Source of the DNA: Candidatus Aminicenantes bacterium UBA2199
GTDB lineage: Bacteria > Acidobacteriota > Aminicenantia > UBA2199
Direction: 5' to 3'
Assembly: GCA_002327965.1 (NCBI GenBank)
Contig: DCVB01000068.1
Span: forward strand, 1 to 5,574
Length of the DNA stretch: 5,574 nt
A model generated the notes under the pieces. That model worked only from the letters and a program-made list of their open reading frames with translations, ran no database searches and was not told where the DNA came from. How positions within the stretch are numbered: the stretch's first letter is position 1; each line of letters opens with the position of its first letter. The position numbers were made by a program, and so were the translations under genes. Positions 1 to 5,511 of the stretch are shown in pieces.

Positions 1-42
1 CCGCGCATGTTCCAGCTGGGAGCCCGCATCGAGTTCAACTAG
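1..42 (+). CDS. C-terminal end of a probable outer-membrane beta-barrel protein (TonB-dependent receptor-like), partial
   Basis: Only the last 13 codons and a TAG stop (40-42) are in the window; the reading frame is open from base 1 and the 5' part lies outside. The tail reads PRMFQLGARIEFN, with hydrophobic residues at alternate positions (F, L, A, I, F). This is the pattern of the closing beta-strand (beta-signal) of outer-membrane barrels, and similar endings are common in TonB-dependent receptors of Acidobacteria-like bacteria. The strong terminator about 30 bases downstream supports a real gene end. Thirteen residues cannot prove the family: the barrel call is an inference, while the existence of a plus-strand gene end is fairly safe. 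Confidence 0.5.
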   Translation, partial: PRMFQLGARIEFN

Positions 43-70
43 GCTCAAGGCTCCATTTAACTGCTCTTCG

Positions 71-100
71 GGGGGGCACCGCGGTGCCCCCCTTTTTTTT
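71..100 (+). terminator. Strong intrinsic (rho-independent) terminator
   Basis: Bases 71-92 form a perfect 22-base inverted repeat: six G then CACC on the left arm, and GGTG then six C on the right, meeting at a central GC. Eight T follow immediately (93-100). The GC-rich stem plus U-run is a textbook intrinsic terminator for the barrel gene that ends at 42. It isolates the downstream hydrolase gene from upstream transcription, so that gene needs the promoter that begins four bases later. Confidence 0.95.
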
Positions 101-103
101 GGC

Positions 104-132
104 TTGCCGGCAATCCCGTTCTGTGGAATAAT
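104..132 (+). promoter_or_regulatory. Sigma70-type promoter of the first hydrolase-TPR gene, probably leaderless
   Basis: The -35 box is TTGCCG (104-109), followed by a 17-base spacer and the -10 box AATAAT (127-132), which is preceded by CTGTGG. The start codon at 139 lies six bases after the -10 box, where transcription would be expected to begin, so the mRNA should have essentially no 5' leader. In agreement, no convincing Shine-Dalgarno sequence sits at normal distance before the start. The same arrangement, base for base in spacing, precedes the second gene, which strengthens both calls. Confidence 0.72.
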
Positions 133-138
133 CCGGAT

Positions 139-2478
139 GTGAACTCCGCGTCCAATCGCTCTCTCGCAGCCGGACATCGCCGCTTGTGGCTGGCCGCCGG
201 CATCGCGGCGCTGCTGGCGGCGCTGGCCTTCTGGCTGTTGCGCCCGGGTTCGCCGGTCCATACCGGCGCCGGCAGCCCCGAGCGCTGGAACGTGGTGCTG
301 GTGACCATCGATACGCTGCGCGCCGATCACGTCGGCGCCTACGGGGCGGGGCGAGCGCTCACGCCGGTACTCGACGCCCTGGCCGGCGATGGCGCGCTCT
401 TCCGGCACTGCGTCGCCCAGGTGCCGCTCACCCTGCCCTCGCACGCCTCGCTGCTGTCGGCCACCCAGCCGCTGTTCCACCGCGTACGCGACAACGGCAC
501 CTTCCGCGTGCCTCAGGAACTGGAACTGCTCAGCGAAGTGCTGAAAGGAAACGGTTTTGCCACCGCTGCCTTTATCGGCGGCTACGTCCTGCACGGCAAG
601 TGGGGGCTGAACCAGGGATTCGACCATTATTCCGACCGCTTCGAGCCCGGCCCTGGGCGCGACCTGGTGCTGCTGGCCAAGAAACCGGCCGCTGAGGTGC
701 TCGCCGACGCCCGCGCCTGGCTGGAGGAGAACGGCGGGCGCAGGTTCTTCACCTGGATCCACCTCTACGATCCCCATTTCCCCTACCAACCGCCTGCGCC
801 CTTCGACCAACGCTGCGCCGGCGACCCCTACCGGGGCGAGGTGGAATACGCCGACCATGAACTGGGGCACTTCTTCGACCACCTGCGCCGGAAAGGCTGG
901 TATGACCGCACCCTGGTGGTGGTCACCGCCGACCATGGCGAGGGATTGGACGATCACGGCGAGCAGAAGCACGGCTATTTCCTGTACGAAACGACCATGC
1001 ACGTGCCGCTCATTTTCCGCGCCCCGGCCCCCTTCGCCGCAAAAACCATCGCCCAGACGGTGCAGCTCATCGACGTGGCGCCGACCATACTCGACCTGCT
1101 CGGCATCGCCGCTCCCCGGGGCTGGCAGGGGAAGACGATGGGGCGGCTGCTGGCGGGGAATGAAGACGACCGCTTCGGGACCGCCTATTGCGAGACCTGG
1201 TACCCGCGCCTGCATTACGGCTGGTCGCAATTGCAGGCGTTCTATGCCCAAGGGGGAAAATATATCTTCGCACCCCGCGACGAGCTGTACGATCTGCGCC
1301 GGGACCCGGACGAGGAGCGCAACCTGGCCGCCGAGCAACCGCGCCGGCGCGCCGATTTGCGCGGTCGCGCACTGGCCTTCATGCAGGCGGCGGGGCGCAA
1401 CGCCCTGACGCCGGGGAACATCCCGGCGATGAACGCCGAGGACCGGCGCCGGCTGGCGGCGCTCGGTTACCTGGGCGGCTCGCTGCCGCAGGCCAACGAC
1501 GGCACCCCGCTGGCCGATCCCAAGGACAAGCTGCCCGATTACATCGCGTTCGGCAAGGCCGTGGCGCAGCTGGGCGAAGATCGCTGGCAGGAGGCGCTGG
1601 CCGCCGCCCGCGGCATCGTCGAACGCAACCCGGGATTCGCCGACGCGGTGAACCTGGAGGGCAACGCCCTGTTCGCGGGCGGGCGCCATGAGCCGGCCCT
1701 GGAGGCGTTCCGCCGCGCCCTGGCGCTCAAGCCCGAGGACGCCAACAATCGCCTCGACCTGCTGAAAACCCTGGAAAAGCTGGGACGGCTGGAGGAAGCC
1801 GCTTCCGAGGCCCGGCGCTTTCTCCGCGACGCTCCCGGCGATTCCACGCTGCTGGCCGCCCTGGGGCGCATCCTGCTGGCGCAACAGCGGGACGAGGAGG
1901 GGCTGCAGGTCCTGCGGCAGGCCCTGGCGGCCGACCCCGGCATTTATCCCCGGGTCAACCGGGCCGCCGAAGTCCTGATCGCCCGCCGGGCCTTCTCTAC
2001 GGCCCAACAGCTCATTCAGGAGATCCTGGCCGTCCAGCCGCGGGCGGCGGGCAGCCACTACCTGATGGGGCAGATCGAGGAGGGCCGGCAGCAGCCGGAA
2101 GCGGCCATGTCATCCTACCGCCGCGAGCTGGAGATCGATGAACGCCATTTCCCGGCGGCGGTCAACCTGGCCAACCTGCTGAAGCAGGCGGGGCGGCTCG
2201 ACGAGGCGGCCCGTTATTACCGCGCGGCCATCGACGCCAACGCCATGCTGAAGATGCCCCGCTTCCACCTGGCCGAGATCATGCTGCGCCGCGGAATCGA
2301 TCTTGCCGGCGCCGTCGACCTCTGCCTGCAGGGGATCGGGATCGAGCCGCAGGACCGCGACACCCTGTTCGGCTATTTCGTCCTGACCAACCTCTACGCC
2401 GCCCTGGGCGACAGTGAGCGCCGTGATTTCTACACCCGCCAGGGCGAAAAACTGATCGCCCTGCTCGAGAAGAAATAG
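139..2478 (+). CDS. Membrane-anchored sulfatase-like hydrolase with C-terminal TPR array (paralog 1)
   Basis: This is a 779-residue protein starting with GTG; the ATG at 137 is followed directly by TGA and cannot be used. An Arg-rich N-terminus precedes one hydrophobic segment (about 16-35) with no clear signal-peptidase site, so it is probably a signal anchor with the rest outside the cytoplasm. Residues about 50-400 form a sulfatase-like domain of the alkaline phosphatase superfamily. It has metal-site Asp58 in TIDTLRADH, an active-site loop TLPSH (98-102), HLYDPH (208-213), ADHGEG (264-269), DDHG (271-274) and the closing motif LYDLRRDP (383-390). The sulfatase Cys/Ser nucleophile is replaced by Thr98, so a phosphatase, phosphodiesterase or phosphotransferase role is as likely as sulfatase. 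A linker (about 436-464, with ALGYL and PLADPKDK) leads to eight or nine 34-residue TPRs (about 465-775) for protein binding. Substrate unknown. The gene has its own promoter and no clear terminator after it. Confidence 0.93.
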   Translation: MNSASNRSLAAGHRRLWLAAGIAALLAALAFWLLRPGSPVHTGAGSPERWNVVLVTIDTLRADHVGAYGAGRALTPVLDALAGDGALFRHCVAQVPLTLPSHASLLSATQPLFHRVRDNGTFRVPQELELLSEVLKGNGFATAAFIGGYVLHGKWGLNQGFDHYSDRFEPGPGRDLVLLAKKPAAEVLADARAWLEENGGRRFFTWIHLYDPHFPYQPPAPFDQRCAGDPYRGEVEYADHELGHFFDHLRRKGWYDRTLVVVTADHGEGLDDHGEQKHGYFLYETTMHVPLIFRAPAPFAAKTIAQTVQLIDVAPTILDLLGIAAPRGWQGKTMGRLLAGNEDDRFGTAYCETWYPRLHYGWSQLQAFYAQGGKYIFAPRDELYDLRRDPDEERNLAAEQPRRRADLRGRALAFMQAAGRNALTPGNIPAMNAEDRRRLAALGYLGGSLPQANDGTPLADPKDKLPDYIAFGKAVAQLGEDRWQEALAAARGIVERNPGFADAVNLEGNALFAGGRHEPALEAFRRALALKPEDANNRLDLLKTLEKLGRLEEAASEARRFLRDAPGDSTLLAALGRILLAQQRDEEGLQVLRQALAADPGIYPRVNRAAEVLIARRAFSTAQQLIQEILAVQPRAAGSHYLMGQIEEGRQQPEAAMSSYRRELEIDERHFPAAVNLANLLKQAGRLDEAARYYRAAIDANAMLKMPRFHLAEIMLRRGIDLAGAVDLCLQGIGIEPQDRDTLFGYFVLTNLYAALGDSERRDFYTRQGEKLIALLEKK

Positions 2479-2494
2479 GAATTACCGGGCTCCA

Positions 2495-2528
2495 AGTGGT
2501 AGTGGTAGTGATAGTGTTAGCAAGAGCC
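2495..2528 (+). repeat. Hexamer-repeat module A (four AGTGNT units plus AGCAAGAGCC)
   Basis: Four consecutive six-base units (AGTGGT, AGTGGT, AGTGAT, AGTGTT; 2495-2518) are followed by AGCAAGAGCC (2519-2528). The module starts 16 bases after the stop codon of the first hydrolase gene. The plus strand of the units contains no C. The last unit and the tail are part of a 32-bp sequence copied again at 2629-2660. It is a member of a family of modules seen in both intergenic regions; function unknown. Confidence 0.85.
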
Positions 2529-2543
2529 AAGTGACGAACTTCA

Positions 2544-2571
2544 GTGATGCGTGATAAGTGATGAGTGATGA
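2544..2571 (+). repeat. Short heptamer array GTGATRM, four units
   Basis: Four seven-base units stand in tandem: GTGATGC, GTGATAA, GTGATGA and GTGATGA. The array lies between hexamer modules A and B and shares the GTGAT core with their AGTGAT units, but has a period of seven rather than six. It is probably a slipped relative of the hexamer family. No gene reads sensibly through it. Confidence 0.6.
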
Positions 2572-2607
2572 GAAAGAATGGAACTCAGCGTAAGGCGCCA
2601 GAGGCAA

Positions 2608-2641
2608 AGTGTTAGTGTTAGTGTTGGTGTTAGCAAGAGCC
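2608..2641 (+). repeat. Hexamer-repeat module B (four units plus AGCAAGAGCC)
   Basis: The units are AGTGTT three times and GGTGTT once (2608-2631), followed by AGCAAGAGCC (2632-2641). Its layout is identical to module A, 113 bases downstream: same unit number, same tail, same strand. The sequence continues into a copy of the 32-bp duplication and then straight into the next module. Confidence 0.85.
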
Positions 2642-2655
2642 AAGGGACGAATTTC

Positions 2656-2677
2656 AGTGACAGTGTCAGCAAGAAAG
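2656..2677 (+). repeat. Hexamer-repeat module, C-type (two AGTGNC units plus AGCAAGAAAG)
   Basis: AGTGAC and AGTGTC (2656-2667) are followed by AGCAAGAAAG (2668-2677). Here the sixth base of each unit is C, unlike modules A and B, where it is T. The 16-base stretch TCAGTGACAGTGTCAG (2654-2669) recurs exactly at 5217-5232 after the second hydrolase gene and contains the perfect dyad TGACA-G-TGTCA. Confidence 0.75.
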
Positions 2678-2828
2678 AGCTTACTATATCCTGCGTGTTT
2701 GTGTTCATGTCAGGAACAGCAACGAACCGACTTATAGGCAAGCACTGGTTCCGGCTTGGAGTTCGTGATGCATCCATGTGCTTTCTTTCAACGTGGAACA
2801 TGGAACCCCATCGAGCCGTCATGTTCCT
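2678..2828. other. Unassigned intergenic DNA before the second gene
   Basis: No credible gene is visible between the hexamer modules and the hairpin/promoter of the second hydrolase gene. Base composition is much more AT-rich than the flanking genes. The only notable motif is a partial parS-like sequence at 2785-2800, on the minus strand TGTTCCACGTTGAAAG. It matches a ParB-type parS palindrome well in one half and poorly in the other. Confidence 0.5.
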
Positions 2829-2850
2829 CCCCGCTCCCTTCGAGTCGGGG
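2829..2850 (+). other. Stem-loop just upstream of the second promoter
   Basis: CCCCGCTC (2829-2836) can pair with GAG-T-CGGGG (2842-2850), giving an eight-base-pair stem with one bulged T and a loop of CCTTC. There is no T-run after it, so it is not a standard intrinsic terminator. It ends three bases before the -35 box of the second hydrolase gene. It could damp read-through from the first gene, act as a protein site, or be incidental. Confidence 0.4.
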
Positions 2851-2853
2851 ACG

Positions 2854-2882
2854 TTGCCAGGCGCGGCCGCCTGTGGTAGGAT
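2854..2882 (+). promoter_or_regulatory. Sigma70-type promoter of the second hydrolase-TPR gene, probably leaderless
   Basis: The -35 box TTGCCA (2854-2859), a 17-base spacer and the -10 box TAGGAT (2877-2882), again preceded by CTGTGG, match the promoter of the first gene in boxes and spacing. Exactly six bases after the -10 box comes the ATG at 2889, the same distance as -10 to GTG in the first gene. This makes 2889, not the adjacent in-frame ATG at 2886, the better start, and implies a leaderless transcript. Confidence 0.7.
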
Positions 2883-2888
2883 AAGATG

Positions 2889-5213
2889 ATGACCGTTCCT
2901 GCCCACGCACGTCCTCATCTGCGCTCGCGACGTTGGTTCGTCGTCGCGGCTGTGGCGCTGCTGGCCGCGGCAACCTGGCTGGCCGTTGGCTTCCTGGGCC
3001 GGACAGGATCTTTCCGGCCCTCGCCGGATCTCAACGTCATCCTGATCACCATCGATACCCTGCGCGCCGACCATGTCAGCGCCTACGGCGGCGACCGGGC
3101 CCGGACACCCACCCTCGATTCCCTGGCCGCCGCGGGAGCGCGTTTCGACCATTGCGTCGCCCAGGCGCCGCTCACCCTCCCTTCCCACGCCTCATTGCTC
3201 TCCTCCACCTACCCGCAGTTCAACCAGGTGCGGGACAACGGCGGTTTCCAGGTGCCGGCGCAGCTGAACCTGATCAGCGAGGTCATGAAGCAAGGGGGCG
3301 CGGCGACGGCGGCCTTCATCGGTGCCTTCGTGCTGCACGGCAAATGGGGGCTCAACCAGGGGTTCGACGTCTACTCGGACCGCTTCGATCCGGCCCGCTA
3401 CGGCAGGATCCTGCTGGAGAACGAGAAGCGCGCCGATGAAGTGCTGGACGACGCCCGCCAGTGGCTGCAGGCGATCAGCGGAAGGCGGTTTTTTGCCTGG
3501 ATCCACCTCTACGACCCCCACGCTCCCTACGATCCCCCCGAGCCTTTCGCTCGCGGCACGCCGCGCGCCGCTTACCGCGGCGAGGTGGAATACACCGACA
3601 GCGAGCTGGGCAAGTTCATATCCTTCCTGAAGGAGAAAGGGCTGTATGACAACTCGCTGATCGTCGTCGCCGCCGACCACGGCGAGGGACTGGGCGATCA
3701 CGGCGAGGACGGCCACGGCATGTTCCTCTACGAGACGACGATCCACGTGCCCCTGATCATCCGCGCGCCGCGGCCCTTCGCCCGCCGCGCGATAGGGGAG
3801 ACGGTGGAGCTGGTCGACGTGGCGCCGACGGTTCTCGACTTGCTCGCCCTCCCCATACCCAGGGAGTGGCAGGGGCGCTCCCTCTGGCCGCTGTTGAGCG
3901 CCAAGGCCAATGAGAAAGCCGGGAATGCCTATAGCGAGACCTATTATCCCCGTTTCCACTATGGCTGGTCGAGCCTGCAGTCGTTCAGCAGCGGCAAGCT
4001 GAAGTACATCCTGGCCCCGCGCGATGAATTGTACGACCTGGCCCGCGATCCCGGCGAAAGCCATGAACTGGCCGGCGACCCGCGCCGCCGCGACTTGCGC
4101 GGGCGGTTGCTGGACTTTGTCAGCCGCAGCTCGCGCGGGGCGCTGAGCCACCTGGCGGGCCGGCAGATGAGTCCCGACGACCAGCGGCGGCTGGCCGCCC
4201 TGGGTTACCTGAGCGGGACCGTGAAGGTCGACGAAACCCGGCCGCTGGCCGATCCCAAGGACAAGATCGCCGCCAGCAATTCGCTGACCCGGGCGACCTT
4301 TCTGCTCGAGGACAAGCAACCCGACGCGGCGGCCGAGATCCTCGAGGATCTTGTTCGCGAGGAACCGGAACTCGCCGACGCCTGGAGCCTGCTGGGCAAC
4401 GTCAACCTGAAGCGGGGCCGCAAGCGGCAGGCGCTCGATTCCTTCCGCCGCGCCCTGTCGCTGAAACCCGACAACAACTTCCTCATGCTCAACATCGTCA
4501 AGACGCTGGCGGGGTCGGGGGAGGTCGATGCCGCCGCCGAGGAGAACCTCCGATTCCTGAAGTCCTTCCCCGACGACCCGGCGCTGCTGGAACAGCTGGG
4601 CTATATCCGCCTGCTGCAGGACCGGACCGACGAGGCGCTGAAGATCCTGAACCGGGCGCTGGCCCTCGACCCGACGGCCCCGCAGCTGGCCAACCTGATC
4701 GCCGAGGCGCTGATCCGCAAGGGAGACCATGCCGCGGCCGAGGAGATCCTGCAGCGCGGGCTGCGCGAAAACCCGCGAACGCGCAACAGCCATTACCTGC
4801 TGGCGCAGGTCCAGGAGGCGCTGGCGCGGCCCGACCAGGCCGTCGAACTCTACCGCAAGGAACTGGAGATCAACGAGGGAAAATTCCAGGCGGCGGTCAA
4901 CCTGGCCAACCTGCTGAAGCAGCGGGGGCTGCTGGGAGAGGCGGCCCGTTTTTACCGCATGGCCATCGATGCCAACGAGGCGCTGAAGATGCCCCGTTTC
5001 CACCTGGCCGAGATCATGCTGCGTGAAGGGCGCGACCTGGAGCAGGCCGTCGTCCTTTGCCGGGACGGGATCGAGCTCTTGCCGCGCGACCGCGAGACGC
5101 TGTTCGGCTACTTTGTCCTGACCAACCTCTACGCCGCCCTGGGCAATGCCGCCCGCCGCGATTTCTATACCCGCGAGGGGGAAAAGCTGATCGCCGAGCT
5201 GGAAAAGAAATAG
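2889..5213 (+). CDS. Membrane-anchored sulfatase-like hydrolase with C-terminal TPR array (paralog 2)
   Basis: This is a 774-residue protein; an ATG one codon upstream (2886) is possible, but promoter spacing favours 2889. The layout matches the first gene: Arg-rich start, one signal anchor (about 16-36), hydrolase domain (about 49-395), linker with ALGYL and PLADPKDK, then eight or nine TPRs to the end. Visible site residues are Asp56 (TIDTLRADH), Thr96 in TLPSH at the usual Cys/Ser nucleophile position, HLYDPH (206-211), ADHGEG (262-267), GDHG (269-272) and LYDLARDP (381-388). It is predicted to act outside the cytoplasm with the TPRs binding a partner. Identity to paralog 1, counted by eye, is about 73% at the start of the hydrolase domain, 41% in the central TPRs and 77% over the last 109 residues. 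Substrate and true reaction unknown; a classical formylglycine sulfatase is unlikely because of the Thr. Confidence 0.93.
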   Translation: MTVPAHARPHLRSRRWFVVAAVALLAAATWLAVGFLGRTGSFRPSPDLNVILITIDTLRADHVSAYGGDRARTPTLDSLAAAGARFDHCVAQAPLTLPSHASLLSSTYPQFNQVRDNGGFQVPAQLNLISEVMKQGGAATAAFIGAFVLHGKWGLNQGFDVYSDRFDPARYGRILLENEKRADEVLDDARQWLQAISGRRFFAWIHLYDPHAPYDPPEPFARGTPRAAYRGEVEYTDSELGKFISFLKEKGLYDNSLIVVAADHGEGLGDHGEDGHGMFLYETTIHVPLIIRAPRPFARRAIGETVELVDVAPTVLDLLALPIPREWQGRSLWPLLSAKANEKAGNAYSETYYPRFHYGWSSLQSFSSGKLKYILAPRDELYDLARDPGESHELAGDPRRRDLRGRLLDFVSRSSRGALSHLAGRQMSPDDQRRLAALGYLSGTVKVDETRPLADPKDKIAASNSLTRATFLLEDKQPDAAAEILEDLVREEPELADAWSLLGNVNLKRGRKRQALDSFRRALSLKPDNNFLMLNIVKTLAGSGEVDAAAEENLRFLKSFPDDPALLEQLGYIRLLQDRTDEALKILNRALALDPTAPQLANLIAEALIRKGDHAAAEEILQRGLRENPRTRNSHYLLAQVQEALARPDQAVELYRKELEINEGKFQAAVNLANLLKQRGLLGEAARFYRMAIDANEALKMPRFHLAEIMLREGRDLEQAVVLCRDGIELLPRDRETLFGYFVLTNLYAALGNAARRDFYTREGEKLIAELEKK

Positions 5214-5218
5214 CTGTC

Positions 5219-5246
5219 AGTGACAGTGTCAGTGTCAGCAAGAGGC
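5219..5246 (+). repeat. Hexamer-repeat module C, C-type (three AGTGNC units plus AGCAAGAGGC)
   Basis: AGTGAC, AGTGTC and AGTGTC (5219-5236) are followed by AGCAAGAGGC (5237-5246), starting five bases after the stop codon of the second hydrolase gene. The overlapping dyads CTGTC-AGT-GACAG (5214-5226) and TGACA-G-TGTCA (5221-5231) could form small hairpins in RNA. No T-run follows, so this is not a standard terminator. Confidence 0.8.
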
Positions 5247-5258
5247 TCTGTGAGCAAC

Positions 5259-5298
5259 AGTGTTAGTGATAGTGATAGTGATAGTGTTAGCAGGAGGC
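5259..5298 (+). repeat. Hexamer-repeat module D (five AGTGNT units plus AGCAGGAGGC)
   Basis: This is the longest module: AGTGTT, three AGTGAT and AGTGTT (5259-5288), followed by AGCAGGAGGC (5289-5298). The tail is the AGCARGAG tail of the other modules with one A-to-G change. The AGGAGG it contains (5292-5297) resembles a ribosome binding site, but no start codon follows at a useful distance. Confidence 0.85.
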
Positions 5299-5310
5299 CT
5301 TTCAAGCCTT

Positions 5311-5344
5311 AGTGGTAGTGATAGTGGTGGTGATAGCAGGAGAA
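5311..5344 (+). repeat. Hexamer-repeat module E (four units plus AGCAGGAGAA)
   Basis: AGTGGT, AGTGAT, AGTGGT and GGTGAT (5311-5334) are followed by AGCAGGAGAA (5335-5344). It has the same strand and same composite structure as module D, from which it is separated by 12 bases. The last unit begins with G instead of A, as does the last unit of module B. Confidence 0.8.
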
Positions 5345-5361
5345 GAAAGGAATCCAGAATC

Positions 5362-5379
5362 AGTGCTAGTGTTTGTGAT
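5362..5379 (+). repeat. Degenerate hexamer-repeat remnant F
   Basis: AGTGCT, AGTGTT and TGTGAT (5362-5379) are three decayed units of the same family, followed by GGCAG instead of the AGCARGAG tail. It marks the downstream edge of the plus-strand repeat field. Confidence 0.5.
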
Positions 5380-5511
5380 GGCAGTTGTACTGGACGATCT
5401 ATCGCGGCAGTTCGTCAGAGCGAGTTTGGTGATGAGAAACAGTAAAGGTCCGGAGCCGTTCCCATTTTCGTTACCCATGGGGACTGATCTTCAAGTTTGT
5501 TCTTCATTGCA
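5380..5511. other. Unassigned intergenic DNA after the second gene
   Basis: I see no supportable gene, RNA or terminator here. Short open frames that cross it start within the repeats and look like simple translations of them. Small palindromic pieces occur, such as CCCATGGG (5474-5481) and the near-palindrome GGTCCGGAGCC around 5448-5458, but none forms a convincing terminator. Confidence 0.4.

Larger units (their letters stand above)
2516..2660 (+). repeat. 32-bp direct duplication, copies at 2516-2547 and 2629-2660
   Basis: The two copies match at 30 of 32 positions; both begin GTTAGCAAGAGCCAAG and end TTCAGTGA. The two differences are T versus G at the 17th base and C versus T at the 24th. 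Each copy includes the tail of a hexamer module, so the duplicated unit is hexamers plus tail plus about 20 further bases. This points to segmental duplication rather than independent expansion of a simple repeat. Confidence 0.85.

Noticed and set aside
137..139. ATG start for the first hydrolase gene
   Set aside because: The next codon is TGA; the usable start is the overlapping GTG at 139.
2495..2680. CRISPR-like array
   Set aside because: Units are six bases with no unique spacers of constant length, and no cas genes are present.
2578..2889. Plus-strand 103-codon frame ending on the start of the second hydrolase gene
   Set aside because: It begins with a Ser-Val run that is a translation of the hexamer repeat, has no ribosome binding site or promoter, and runs through the second gene's promoter.
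2541..3188. Minus-strand 215-codon frame across the intergenic region
   Set aside because: It spans repeats, the promoter and the antisense of the hydrolase start. Low-complexity Leu-Thr and Ser-His stretches come from the repeats.
3192..5003. A 603-codon open frame on the minus strand inside the second hydrolase gene
   Set aside because: It lies wholly opposite a gene with clear domain motifs, has a composition typical of antisense frames in GC-rich codon-biased DNA, and shows no recognisable domain.
5292..5297. AGGAGG as a ribosome binding site
   Set aside because: It is part of the repeat-module tail, and no start codon with a sensible frame follows within normal spacing.
5295..5309. AGGC...GCCT hairpin as terminator of the second gene
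   Set aside because: The stem is only four base pairs and no T-run follows.
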